Origin: Blasia pusilla
Lineage: Eukaryota > Marchantiophyta > Marchantiopsida > Blasiales
Direction of reading: 5' to 3'
NCBI GenBank assembly: GCA_050084515.1
Contig: CM114273.1
Coordinates: 9,982,001 to 10,046,000 of the forward strand
Length of the DNA stretch: 64,000 bases
Shown here piece by piece: positions 32,808 through 44,696 of the stretch. Positions within the stretch are counted from its first letter, which is position 1. Each line of letters begins with the position of its first letter. Made by a program: the position numbers and the translations under genes. Below the pieces are notes generated by a model that was given only the letters and a program-made list of their open reading frames with translations, searched no databases and was not told the DNA's origin.

Positions 32808-35800
32808 TCAAAGTGGTTTGTTTAAAATACTTCAGCACTTCTTTGAGGGAGAATTGGTTGGTGGATTCCTACTCCTACCTCCGACTCTCTTAAAACTACC
32901 AAAGCAACACATAGTACATGTGCTTACAAGGGAAATACCTTTTGCCACTTGTCTCTCTTTGACAAAGTCATCACATGAACATGTGGGAAAGCAACAGATG
33001 TGCACCACATACACCCTGTGACACTTGAATTTACAAAGTGTTGTTCTGACCCAATACATCCTTCCTATTCCATTGCCACTCAAGACATCTTTCGTGGCGA
33101 TGATCTCCATTTTTGCCTCCCGAGTCGCTGCATTCGCTTTGCTCTCTCCGGCGTTGGCCTACACATTCTGTTTCTCTTCACCCCATTTCTAGACTCAAAT
33201 AGAAATAATGGATTGAGATCATCCACCTTCTCCGGGTACATGTTGACATCAATCTTGGGTTGAATACGAAATGCGAAGGTCTCTGTAATGCGAACATGCT
33301 CCGAACTTCCCCGTCTACGAGTCCGAAACCGCACTTGTAAGATTGTCCACTCTTGCCTTGAGTGCGATTCGTGTCACTGCGGCGATGGGCCAAATCGTGG
33401 GGGTATTCCCGGGAGCTCCAATGGCAGCCGGATAAGACTTTCGGAAAGCGCAAGATTCATTTGGGCAGAAGAAGTACTTCAATTGATCCCCGGTCCTCGT
33501 GAAACGATCAAAGGTTTTGAGTCCCCAAAACCCAGGCAGTGGTCGTCCAGTCCTTGTACAGTTCTTATTAAGGAAAGTGCCGCATGCTCTCCTAATGCCA
33601 TCAGATCCTGCCCTACATGTGGGTCCACGTCCTGGGTTGCTTCGAGATATATGCCACCGTTTTAGGTTGCAATCCACCTCCATTACCGGAATTCCATATT
33701 GTTGAACCACCCTAGTGACAGGATGTTGCGAACTTCCAGCAACGGAGGGCTTTTGAAATAAAACATTCACTGATTTTGGAGAAGTAACTCCATCACGGAT
33801 TTGGGACGGGTCCGGGGTCCCCGAATACTTGGGCGGTGTAATTTCCTCATCCAAATCAATCACCGGATTTGTTCCTCGATGCTTTGCCTCTTCACCGCTG
33901 AAGTCAAGATACTTATCTGGTCTCCACGAGTCTCGTTCGATCGCTCTACCACCATCTGTATGGGACGCCTTGAAACCCGCCACGAATATCCCCACCTATG
34001 TGTACGTCTTGCTCGAGTGGAGTTCCAACTACGCACCGGAGAAGGCTTCGACATACAATTTTTCATCACCTGATCTCACAGCCGCCCTGACATAGAGCTC
34101 GTAGATCGACTGCCCCTTTCCTTTTGTTATGCCTTTTGTGAGGAAGATATGGGATGCTGCAGACTGTAGCATTGCTCTTGCCTGGTCTTGCTGGCATGAC
34201 TCCACAAGTGAAAATCTTTAGCATGCTTGTGATGACCTTCAGGAGGAATGAACACTTTCTGCTCCACTTGTGTTGGGGCATAGGGCATTTTCATGAACGT
34301 TCAATCCCTGCAACGACGGCAATGTTAGAAGGGAACGAAAATAACTCAAGAGTCAAAGAAATAAGCGACCTGTCGGAACCAGACGGGTTGCAGGCCCGAG
34401 GCATTCCATGAACGACTCTGCGACCCGTCGGGTCCCGACGTGTTGTAACCTTAAACCCACCTACTGCAACAAGTCGGAACCCGACGGGTTCCAAGGCCGA
34501 GGCATCCCATGAACGACTCTGTGACCCGTCGGGTCTCGACGGGTTGCACACTTGGGACGACACCAAACATCTGGATGCAACCCGTTGGTTTGCGTCGGGT
34601 TGCACCCTTGGGCAACCCGTCAGTTTCCGTCGGGTTGCACACTCGGGAAACCCGTCGGTTTCCGTCGGGTTGCACATTCAGGCAACCCGTCGGTTTCCGT
34701 CGGGTTGCACACTCGGGCAACCCGTCGCATCCGACAGCTTGCTTGGTTTCTTGGGTTTGAATCCATATAATTCCCACGCTTCTCATCCTGAGCTACAACT
34801 TTACAAACAATTCTCAGCGTGAGCTTGACAAGACAAAATAGTGAACTCGCCGCATGAAGTTTCCCCATTGTCTCATACGCATCCACCAACTCAACCAAGA
34901 GCACAACTTTAAACTTCCCTCAATCGCATGCTTCCTCCACCACCCATGAAGTTCTTCCTGGCATTACATGGGCCGCTTCAAGGTTTTTTGTCCTCTGCAG
35001 CGTTGGAGTAGAGTGACATGCTCTGCCCTCTTATTCTCCTTGATGCAAGATTTGGTGTACCGGTCACAGATCGTTGCCAATGGAAAGCATCCGACCTTTC
35101 CCTCTCCGGTTGAACCTCTCCACCCTAACACTTCCCGGATAGCAATCCACCCAAGTTGTGCATTGTCCGCCATGAACCCATAAATTTCCGGAGGTGGCCT
35201 TTTGTTTTCCTTCACCACCTCCAGAAGAGTAACCAAAGACATCTTCAAACCGCCAACGCCTTCTTCGCTTTTACTTCACAGACAAATATAGTTTTGAGTC
35301 CTTCTCCACATGGTCATAAACATGAGCACCCATCGCCAACCATCCGCTCAACACTCAGAGCAAATATCAAAGCTTACCTAGCTCCCCGTAAAGATCTTCC
35401 CCTTCCTCATTCGATCTATAAGATCGAGGCCACTCGACGGACTGTGGTTGACATTTTGAAGACATAGGCCCTGGATCCTCGCCTCCTTGGCCCATTAACG
35501 CCATCTCTGAATGAATGGAAATCTGGAGTTGGCCTTGATTCTCGCGATGGCATCCATTTCGCCGTCTTTCCATCCGTAACTCGATTCGACGCAAAGAAAT
35601 TCGGAAGCATTCGGGATCAGCGAGAAATGCGAGATTTTCCCAGTTGTTTCTCCTCAACCGCCGTGATCTCGCCTCGCCCAGGATTCCAAGCAATTGTTCA
35701 CAAATTTGTGATGCGCTGTGAGCTTGATCACTCCGGGCTTTGAACCCAGAGAGTTTCAGAGACCTCGGCTACTTTCTTCGCCACATCCTCCTTGATGTGT

Positions 35801-36827
35801 CTTTGAATTGCATCGGTCACAGGATGAGTGTGGGAGCCAACATGGACACCACCTTGTATACTCGACGTGGAGCCCAAGTCGAGACAATGAAAAATATGTA
35901 TGCAGGACACGCTCCAACGCAGAAGGGCGTGCGACAATGAGGACATCGATGGGCCCCCGGTATGGTGGCACCGACCTCGTATGGAGTTTCGCATTCTTGG
36001 GAGGGAATTGCGACGTATTGACTCGCCCCGTTGCGCTCTAGATACGGGCATGCTGGACTTCTACACTCCAAGGCTCCCACGCATTGGCGGCGGGAGACAA
36101 TCCAAGGACCATCCGAATTGAAGCACTGGTCCGTTGAAGCCGCACCATCGATGACAATCAAACTTTCGTCCATAGCCTTCAGGCGCCCTCCATCCTTCTT
36201 TTGAGCAGAGCAAAGCAAGTGGAGGCAACTCAAAAATGCAATTACCATCGTGACGCGGCGGCAAATTGTCGACAAGAATGTGCTTGAACATTTTCAAGGG
36301 AGAGACAAAAGCAAACTATTGCCCGATACTCACAAGAGGAACGAGTAGGCGTGCAGAGGGCCCGATTAGTGCCCCCAGATCCACCGAGGTTGATAACATC
36401 CGAATCTCTTCGGAAAAACAACATTGTTACTGAGCGCATGGGTTGGAGTCGGCCGGATCTGCAGAGCTTGGAGTTGCAAACGAGAGCTCGGAGCACTAGG
36501 AAATTCTAGACCGTCTACTTGGGAAACAGATTTAATTCAGGGGCGGGTCAGTAAACTCAGTATTGACCATTTGGTAGAGGTAGGAGATTCCATACTTTAC
36601 GGTCTGAGGTCACTGGCTGGACCGTCTCACCTATTATGTCTTCCAAACCGTCCACCCTAACATCTTTGGATACAAAGATGGTTCCAATTTGAAGAAGAAA
36701 TCGAAAAGATAGAAAATTTTCATCCACTGCTATGAAAGACTCACGAGCTTGGGGTCGAATGATTTCCGATTGAGGAAGGGCCGCCAGATGACTGCCATAC
36801 ATAAGTGAGCTTAACATAATTATCCAT
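32808..36827 (-). pseudogene. MULE-1 gene B: Mutator-like transposase
   Basis: Minus strand, several exons. From the N-terminus: SHLAALPQSE start region; a zinc-binding part with CRSPACPYLERNG, CPHCRTPFCVGAC and HVGSHTHP (about 35820-36080), resembling the GCM/WRKY-type finger of MULE transposases; then a DDE region with IYGFMADNAQLGWIAIREV (about 35130-35190). After an intron with palindromes comes a long exon (33995 to 33315) with a Cys-rich block RRACGTFLNKNCTRTGRPLP ... FFCPNESC, and last a SWIM finger CSCDDF ... C (about 32940-32990). Frameshifts near 35800-35850 and 36790 and others disable this copy. Confidence 0.85.
34400..34740. repeat. Palindrome array in a gene B intron (MULE-1)
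   Basis: About eight copies of the CAACCCGTCGG...CCGACGGGTTG palindrome, spaced by 30-50 bases, sit between the DDE exon and the Cys-rich exon of gene B. The equivalent place in MULE-2 (52600-52910) holds fewer and more decayed copies. Confidence 0.85.
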
Positions 36828-37844
36828 TCCAAGAAGATTCCAACGGGAGGAGACTGAGAATGAGAATGAGAATATCTAATTTATAGTGAATAGGAAACAG
36901 ATACTCTCGGCGATGATTTTTACCGACAAGATGAATTCGTGGGTGACATTGTCCGACACAATGGATCCATTCGCAACACATTCAATTTGTTGCAATATGT
37001 TACCGGATTTGGGAAGCAGAGGGTTGCGCATCACACTTGGAACCCGTCGGAGTTCTGGTAACTCAGAAATTACCCGAAGCTAACCGAAGCCTGCAACCCG
37101 TCGGCATCGGACGGGTTGCACGCTTCTGCTAAACATTGTCAAAGAGAGCAACCCGTCGCTCTCCGATGAGTTGCTCGGACACCGATCCTTCTTGCCCGAA
37201 GATGCCGGAGGCGTGCAAACCGTCTGTTCCCGACGAGTTCCGCGAGCGCCTCTCCTTTTAGCCCAAAGACGGCGAGGCGTGCAACCCGTCGCCCTCCAAC
37301 GGGTTGCGCAAGGGCCTCGCCTTGTGGTGCAGCCAGCCAGACTCCGACGACTTGCACGGGAAGCCCTCGTTCCTAACCCTTGATGAGGGAAGCGTGCAAC
37401 CCAACGGTCTCCGACGGATTGCCCAAGATACGTCCCGTTCCCGTCCCAAACACGGCGGAGGCCCGCAACATGTCGGGCTCCGACGGGTTGCGCGGGTACC
37501 TCGCGTTGTTTTCCAAAGACGACGGAGGCGCTCAACCCGTCGGTCTCCGACGGGTTGCTTGCGCACGTGGCGACATACCTAGGATGGCGGAGGCGCGCAA
37601 CATGTCGGTCTCCGACGGGTTGCGCGGGTACCTCGCGTTCTTTTCCGAAGACGACGGAGCCGCTCAACCTATCGGTCTCCGACGGGTTGCTCGTGCATGT
37701 GGCAACGTACCCAAGATGGCGGAGCCGCGCAACCTGTCGGACTCCGACGGGTTGCCATTTTTCACGTTCGGACTTTCGTAACATCCGGCACGTCGCCGTC
37801 GAAAGGACGACGGGACCCAACGGTCAGCCCAACGGCTAGAAAAG
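36828..37844. promoter_or_regulatory. Divergent promoter region of MULE-1 with 66-bp palindromic tandem repeat
   Basis: One kilobase lies between the start codons of genes B (minus) and A (plus). From about 37080 to 37760 it is a tandem array of ten or so units, each about 66 bp, with a palindromic core (for example around 37470, 37535, 37600, 37670 and 37735) and a GC-rich spacer containing GACGGCGGAGGCG. The array abuts the gene A promoter. The position suggests a control region for both genes. Factor identity is unknown. Confidence 0.75.
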
Positions 37845-37852
37845 TATAAATA
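37845..37852 (+). promoter_or_regulatory. TATA box of gene A (MULE-1)
   Basis: TATAAATA lies 260 bp upstream of the gene A start codon. It is preserved with its surroundings (CAGCCCAACGGCTAGAAAAG) in MULE-2 at 56140. Confidence 0.7.
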
Positions 37853-39309
37853 GGGCAGAAATCGCTCATTTCTGGTTTCTCATTTTGCGATCTTCATTCC
37901 TCGCTCCTCACTCTCCCGCGCAGCAGCTGATCAGATACAAAGGGACATTTCACACGGCGACACATCGCGAGTCGATAGGAGGGAACGAGAGCGAGACGGT
38001 TCGACCGAGCGATAGCGGAACGATTCGAGCTCCCATCTCAACATCAGCAAGGCGATTGATCAAGGAATTTGTCGTGGACATAGGTGGAGGCATTTCCGGA
38101 AAAAATGACGAGGAAAAAAACACAAGCCAACAAGTCAAGGAGCTTCACTCCCAAGTCCATTAGGACTCCTGCGTCAGCTTCTCCTGGGCCTCGTTCGGCG
38201 AATGAAATTAGGCAGCAGGAAATTGAGGAGCGGGAAAGGGAAGAGAAGATGCACAACCAAGTGCTTCTTGCAAGACGTGTTCAAGAGGCGCTAGATAAAC
38301 AAAACGCAAAGGCCGAGACGTCGCAGGCCTTGAAGAAAAGGATCGCCGACGAAAAGAGAGAAAAAAAGCGCCTGGACGCGTCGGTGAGGAGGCCAGAATT
38401 GGCTTAAGCGAGGAGGGAAAAAGTGATAGCCATTGACGATAGCCCAGCCCGTCCAAACGCAAGTGTTGAGATGCGGGAAATGTCCCCCACGAAGTCCGGG
38501 GACACAATCAACAGAGTGGAAACAACAGAAGTTGAAATCGATGACGACGAGGTCATGAGGACCGCCAGCGCAGAGATGGTGGACATGGCCAAAGAAGCCG
38601 GAGAGCGGTCATTCTCGACTCCAAGCCCGGCGGAGGACATCGACCTCTATCGGATCGACGAGTTTCCAGTCGATTTGCCAGTCTCTGTCTCAGACAAGTT
38701 AGCTGGTCAAGAAACCGACCCCATTTTCGAGCGGGTAAGAGAGGTTCTGGGTTTTCTTAATTATGTGAATTGCAATTCATTGGGATTTCTGTGTAGCTTA
38801 TTCCTCTTGTCCCGGTTCTGACAGGTGGTAAAGCAGATGGCACTCATGGAGGGCCACAACGCCCCAAGGATTCCACTCTGCCGATTGCGGACAATGGAAT
38901 ACGTCCGCGAAATTCAGTCCGACGAGGACATCGCGAAGCTAAAACAATCGGCGGCGACATCATCCTACGTCGACAGCTTTCCTCCCTTCTATGTTCAGCC
39001 CTATGACGAGCATGGAACCCAAGCTCTGGTTACCGAGGAGGACTTGGAAAAGCTCGACACATTCTAGAGGATGCGAGACCAGGACTTCAGAAGGCAAGTT
39101 GAGGGCACGGAATTCAGCTGGATGAGGAATCTGCATTTCTTCATCTGGGATGGAAATCACAAGTTCATGGCGTGGACCAAGTTTGCGGAGGAGCGGCCCA
39201 ACTCATTGGAGGCACATTTCTGCGTGAAGGTAGTGGTCCTTCACCCATACCCTCATCACATGGCGACGGTGGAGATGGCAATGCATGCCATGAACACGTG
39301 AGTATCTTA

Positions 39310-39840
39310 AAAACTTTCGCAACTCGTCGGACTCCGACGAGTTGCTCGATTGATGAATGGGTTAGGTTTGTTTTTGCCGAAAGAAACTCGTCGGACTCCG
39401 ACGGTTTGCTCGACTGCACGCTTTTTCGGATCTTTTTTTAAGATTGCAACTCGTCGGACTCCAACGACTTGTTTGATTGAACATAGATTTAACTAGTTTT
39501 TGGCGCAAAGCAAACCGTCGGAGTCCGACAGGTTGCTCGACAGGCCGCCTTGTGAGGATGATTTTTTGAAGAATGCAACTCGTTGGACTCCGACGAGTTG
39601 CTCGAGTGACTGCAGGTTTAGAAGGTTTTTTCCCCAAAGCAACCCGTCGGAGTCCGACGGGTTGCTTGCCTCAAAACTATTTTTGGCCGAAATCAACCTG
39701 TCGGACTCCGACGAGTTGCATTCTTAAAAGAACACCCTCATAAGGCGGCCTATCGAGCAACCTGTCGGACTCCGACGGTTTGCTTACCAGGCATTAGCAA
39801 ATCTGAATGCAATCCGTCGGACTCCGATGGGTTGAGTTTG
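39310..39840. repeat. Palindrome array in intron 2 of gene A (MULE-1)
   Basis: About ten copies of the core CAACTCGTCGGACTCCGACGAGTTG-type palindrome (written here only as arms: CAACTCGTCGGA, one central base, TCCGACGAGTTG), spaced by about 50-65 bases, fill the intron between the ParB-like exon and the next exon. Spacer sequences (TTTTTGGCCGAA, TGAAGAA) differ from those of the promoter array while the core is the same. Confidence 0.88.
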
Positions 39841-41939
39841 GATGTGCAGGATTGTATCGAAGGGGAATGTCACCCACCACTGGATCCAGGACTGCGATCG
39901 GGTGAGGAAGGTGCTTACGACGCACCCGGGAGAGTACAGGGGGTTCTTGGGCGATGCCCTTGTCAATCAGATGCTTGCAAAGGGTGCTCAGATTAAGAAG
40001 AAAACTTGGGCAAACAAGTTTATTTCTCAAGATGCCAGAACCATCATTTGTGGTCAAGATACAGCCGCAAGAAAAGCGCCGTGACCGAGCCGAGCGGAGG
40101 GAGAAGGTATCTACGCCTGAGCGCCAAATTCATCCAAGCCGCAGATTCGCCGCAACGAAATACACGGCGAGCAAGATGCAGCGATACATCAGCATTCTTA
40201 ACCCGGAACTTGGTCTGGAGTTCTACAAGGAGCTGAAAGCGATTATCAAGTGCCAGCGGAAGATGGATGAAGATCCGCATAGTCGGATTGGGGAGAAAGT
40301 GTCGCTGGATTGCGTGCATCGGTTTGCGTTGTCCAAGATAAGCGAGTTAAGGAGGATACGACTGATGAAAATCAGTCTCGAGGGCTCAGAGGCCCAGAAG
40401 AGGGCGGCACACCATCCTCCGGGTGTGTCTGACCCAATGATCTCGCATTGGCTACGCGAATGGTCGTTTTGGGACGCGTTGCGGGTAATCGGGAAGTCCG
40501 TGCAGGACGCTTTGCAAGCGGAGCTCAGAAGATTAGAGCCCATTCTGTCGGAAGCAAACCTTGAAAGTTTTGGAGATTACGAGGTTTGGCTCGACGACAT
40601 CCAGGACAAGCCAACAAAAAACCCAGGATTCAAGACCATGTTCAAGGTTTGCGTCCTCCCTCAGGCAGAGCTTGACGAAGAAGTAGAGGGGAACAAATGG
40701 GATCAAGCGAAGAAGAAGCGAGATCTACAGGAGCAGACGGCCGATTCTGTTCGACTAAAAGCTGCCCAACGGATGATCTTCAGGTACCTTGTCCAGTGTA
40801 AGAACGCAAGTACGTGGAGAAAATTACCGGTAGCCTTGAAATTGTGGGCTTCGCCGCCGGATGCAGAGACATTCTCCATGTACAATGTGGAGATGGGGCA
40901 GCACATGTCCGATTGGAAGGTGGAGAATTGCCCCATTTGGCTCGACTTCAACGACCCTGAAGACATCATGGATAAGGACTCACGAGTGCTTCATGATGCA
41001 GTGGCCTCAGGACAAGACGACATCCCCAATTTTGTGCAAACCAAGACTTGGAGGAGGAGATGCGGAAGAGCAAGCCCACGAGACAAATTGAGTTGGCTTC
41101 CAAGGTCCCACAGCCAAAGACAAATCCACAACGGGTCTCAAAGGCAAGGCGAGGGGAGGGAAAAATTCAGAGGCCGAGTCTTCCCAAAGAGAGGCTGAAG
41201 ATTCAAGGCCAGAGGCGGAATTGTCCGGACGAGCGGGGAGAGAGGGTCGGACTAGGTCCTCGGCGAAAAAAACGCCACCAGAATCCGAGGTCATAGAAAC
41301 CCCGACAAGCCGTCCCCAGGCTAGGGAGAAGCGGAAGCGAGAGGTGCTCGGGTTGTCCCAAGGAGAATACACCCCATCATCCTTGGGAAGACACAGACAA
41401 ACAACGACCCGGACAAGCGTCCTCCTTCAGTTCACTCCTTTACTGGATGAGCTGAAGAGCTTCAGTTCTCAAGCGTCGACACCAGCCATCGAAAAATTGA
41501 CAACGCTGGGACGGAAGCTCCAACAAAACGGGCACGCTGCCTGGACGGTGAATGGAGTGGTCGAAGAGGTTGCGGTGGATCTCTTGATCGCCGATCTGCC
41601 CTTCGGGTTGCGACTTTGGGGCGAGAATCCGTTGGACGAGGTACCTGAGTGGAATGTGCCGCTCAATTATGACCAGATTGCACTTTTGTTCTCCTTTGCA
41701 GACGCCTATCTGAGTGACAGGGGTTGCTTTTTGGTCTTGACTGGAGGGAGCAAGGACGAGCTCTTCAACCTCCAGTGCGTCAAGAGGTCGCTAAAGTGGA
41801 GGACGGCACAATCGTGGATCATCAAAAACGAGTACTCACTCCGATCTGCGACAAATCAGATTCGGGTAAGGCTCAATTCCTGTACAATAATTTCAATTAT
41901 CTTATAATGATGTGAGGAATGAGAGTCAATCTGGGTTTT

Positions 41940-42310
41940 TTTTGTCCGTGAGCAACCCGTCGGAAGGGGATAGGTTGCTGGCTTAGAGCAGCCCATGCTC
42001 GGCTGAGAGCAACCCGTCGGTTTCCGACGGGTTGCATCTTTCCCACATACACAGGGAAAACCGCGGTGTACAGCCGTCGGGACCGGCGGGTTGCGAAGAT
42101 TTTTGAGTTTTCGGTTGATTTTGGTTTTGATGCAACCCGCCGATAGCGACGGGTTGCTCTCAGCAGCATGGGCTGCTTAGGGCCAACAACCCGCCGCCTT
42201 CCGACGGGTTGCATCCAAAACCAAAATCAACGGGAAAACCAAAAGCTAATCGTGAACCCGTCGGGTTCCGACGGATTGGTCCGAGACAAAACAACCCGTC
42301 AGACTTCGAC
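41940..42310. repeat. Palindrome array in intron 3 of gene A (MULE-1)
   Basis: Seven or eight palindromes (for example 41953, 42008, 42075, 42130, 42187, 42255, 42292) lie between exons 3 and 4. An inverted counterpart lies at 44830-45135 in MULE-3. Confidence 0.85.
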
Positions 42311-42899
42311 AGGTTGATCCAAAGTCAGTTATTGAAAATGTTCTCAAGGCGACTTCTTTAGTTTCTGATATTGTTTCCAACGTCTTTGATTTAGATGGAC
42401 CACTCCTACGCCTCATCGCTTCGTTCGCCCGAGCACAATTTCGGTGTTCAAGATCCAGGATCCCGTGGATCCATGCTAAGATGGGTACAGCTTAGATAGT
42501 TTGTACAATTCCCCAGAATTTACATGCAAGACAAGACTACCCACTACGGGAGGAAGGGAAAAGTCGCCACCCGATGCAACGCTCATCGAGCTCGCTCAAG
42601 GCCGGGTGACTTGGTGTTCGACTTAGTGGGACTTTCAAAGGGCAAGTATCAAAGGCGCCTGGCAGAGTGGCAGAACATTCTCGCCTCGAGGGAAGGCAGA
42701 CTGCTTGGCCTTTGCAAGGAGGCAAAGGCAGAATCTGAAAGGCTCGTTGGGGTACAACTCTCCACCTGAAGCCGAGAGCCCGGTTCCGAGCCACCCTTGG
42801 TAGTGACTCCATCGTCACTTCCAAAAATTCCCAAAATCGGGAGGGCAAGGCCGAAAGTGATTTTGTAAGAGCTCTCGGACGATGACGAGTGAGTTCAAA

Positions 42900-44450
42900 G
42901 AACTCAACGACCCAGCTTGACTGCAGCGTTTGGAGTAGGGAGTTTTTTGATAATGAGGCAAAAGATTTCATAGAATAGATCAAATGTACTGATTCCGAGC
43001 TTTTTCGGATGATATAAAGCGTAAGATTTTTTCGATCGATGGTGGTGCTTGAAAATGTTTGCTGATCATTTTTTCTTTTCGAATGTGATCGTCTATGTAC
43101 TTCACGGACTTCTACTTTGCAACCCGCCGGATTTCTCCTCGCTTGCAACTTTCACTTTATGACCATCGCAACCCGCCGGATTTCTCCTCCTTGCAACTTT
43201 TCGCTTTTTGACCATCGCACTTTTTTACCACCTCCAGTAACCCGTCTGATTCCGACAGTTGCCCGATCGACCCTTTCCCCTGTTGGTCCAACTTAAGAGG
43301 CGATCTAGCGGGCTTTTTCCTTGGCACCTTCCCTCAACTCGTAAAGGCAAAGGCGAGGCTTTTTTCTTCTCTAAGACGTGTTGGATTCCTTCTACCTATG
43401 CGGTTGCCATAGTGGTATTACCGGGGACGGAGCAGATATTGATACTGGATGGGTGTCACATTGCAGAGCGTACAAGGTATACTGCCGAGGAAGGCGGTGG
43501 GACTCGAGACAGGTTACATGGGACCGTTATGGCGTACCTAGGGGGGGGCCAACGCTCTCGAATTCGCCAACATTTTCGATTCCCGTCTACAATCGGCCAG
43601 AGGAGCCACTTGAATCCCAGGACATTCCTTTGGTACTGTCACCGAGGAGAGTTAGGAGTAAATTTGTAGATGACGAGGCTAAAGAAATCATAGACTAGGT
43701 CAAATGTACATTTCCGAGGTTCCTTCGGAGGTAATAAAGGACGAGATTTTTTCAACCCATAATGGTGTTTGTAAAAGTTTGCTAGAATATGTTTTTGGAC
43801 TTGTGGATTGTGTTCTTTTAGCTACTCAGAATTACAATTCTGCAACCCGTATGATTCCGACTTTTTGCTTTTTGCCCACCGCAACTTTTTAACCATTTTC
43901 GTGCAACCCGCCGGATTCCGACAAAGTTGATTTGAGTGATCGGACTCTATCCCGGTGAGACCAACTTCTGGCGTATTGTGGCGGGCTTCTTGACTTTTGG
44001 CTCGTTCCCCTTCATTCATCCAACCAGTTGTAGGCTTCTTTTCTTGTCTAAGATGTGCAGGATTCCTACTACATGTCGGATTGCCATTTCGGATTCCCAA
44101 CCCGTTAGATCGTCGTGGGTGCAGGGTGGAAGAAAATCACTTCTAAAAATCTTTCCTTTTCTTATGGTGAGCTTTCTTACGGGTTGGGAGGGGTGCAGCT
44201 TCTCAGTTTCTCAGCCTAAGGATCTGATTTGTTCACATTTCATAAAGTTGGACTTGAGCAGACACCATTCATAACCGACAGAAAGTTGGTTATGGGGCAA
44301 TTTAGGGGAGGCCATGATGCAGGCAACAATCCTCGCAAAGAGAGGTACCCATCCGGGTGGTCCTCCAACAAAAATACCAAGGGCACTGCTTTTTGTTGAC
44401 CAAGACAGGGAATGTTAAGAAACTTAGGCTCACATGGAGAGTGATGGAAA
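42900..44450 (+). repeat. Tandemly duplicated 3' region of gene A (MULE-1)
   Basis: Sequence after the gene A tail (ATCAAATGTACTGATTCCGAG, 42978-43400) is repeated in diverged form at 43685-44080, including AATAAAG-like and TTTTTTC blocks and the GATTCCTACTACATG block. Between the two copies is the 106-codon frame 43378-43698, ending FVDDEAKEIID, parallel to the gene A tail FDNEAKDFIE. The further part (44300-44410) encodes a short frame with VVLQQKYPWALL-like sequence in MULE-2. No known domain was recognised. Confidence 0.6.
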
Positions 44451-44696
44451 AATGTTTAGGGTGGTCTTATGATGTCTCCTTTTTTCTCGCCCCTAGGAAA
44501 GAGGAGGTTTTTTTAGGGCCAAATGTGGACCACTAAATACTCTCTTCTAAAGATTTCCTCAATTTTAAAGCAAACAAAAATTTCAAATATGTCAAAAAGT
44601 TTTGAAGAGAGGAGGCGGATTTGGCCTTTTTTTTTAAGAGAGACTCTCCTCTCTTCCTCTCCTCTCTTACTCTCTCCTGTAAGAATACCAGCCCCC

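Larger units (their letters stand above)
38105..42978 (+). pseudogene. MULE-1 gene A: ParB-like / amino-methyltransferase-like protein
   Basis: Five exons are inferred from GT-AG borders shared with MULE-2: 38105-38734, 38825-39297, 39850-41865, 42395-42888 and 42927-42978. Exon 1 encodes a Lys/Glu-rich coiled segment (EIEERERE, RRVQEALDKQNAKAE). Exon 2 holds a ParB/sulfiredoxin-like domain with FFIWDGNHKFMAW. Exon 3 is long, with an unassigned middle part and, near its end, VDLLIADLPFGLRLWGENP followed by FADAYLSDRGCFLVLTGG, like motif IV onward of beta-class amino-methyltransferases. Exon 4 carries the AdoMet-binding motif (GDLVFDLVGLS) but is frameshifted near its start in this copy. Stops at 38404, 39065 and 42866 and frame changes near 40080 and 41050 disable it. 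Confidence 0.8.
32406..44696 (+). mobile_element. MULE-1, complete-ended 12.3 kb Mutator-like element
   Basis: The ends are GAGGTGCGGTAAGAGG at the left and, read inward from the right, GGGGGCTGGTATT followed by a GTAAGAGAGGAGAGG run, flanked by the 9-bp duplication AAATTGTGC. Inside are the minus-strand transposase gene B (32808-36827), a 1-kb divergent promoter region full of palindromes, the plus-strand gene A (38105-42978) and a 3' region with a partial tandem duplication (42900-44450). It is inserted in exon 4 of gene A of MULE-3, a copy of the same family. Confidence 0.9.

Noticed and set aside
34509-34822. Overlapping reading frames rich in RRVA and GCTLG repeats across palindrome arrays
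   Set aside because: They arise from translating the CpG-rich palindromes in several frames on both strands. They have no start context and are not conserved between copies.
37080-37760. CRISPR-like array (regular palindromic repeats with spacers)
   Set aside because: The spacers are themselves repeated and similar from unit to unit, and the genome is eukaryotic. The array is a tandem satellite with a palindromic core.
36828-37844. Long open frames on both strands of the divergent promoter region
   Set aside because: The 66-bp unit is a multiple of three, so any stop-free frame stays open through the array. The peptide is a repeat translation, and the gene starts lie outside.
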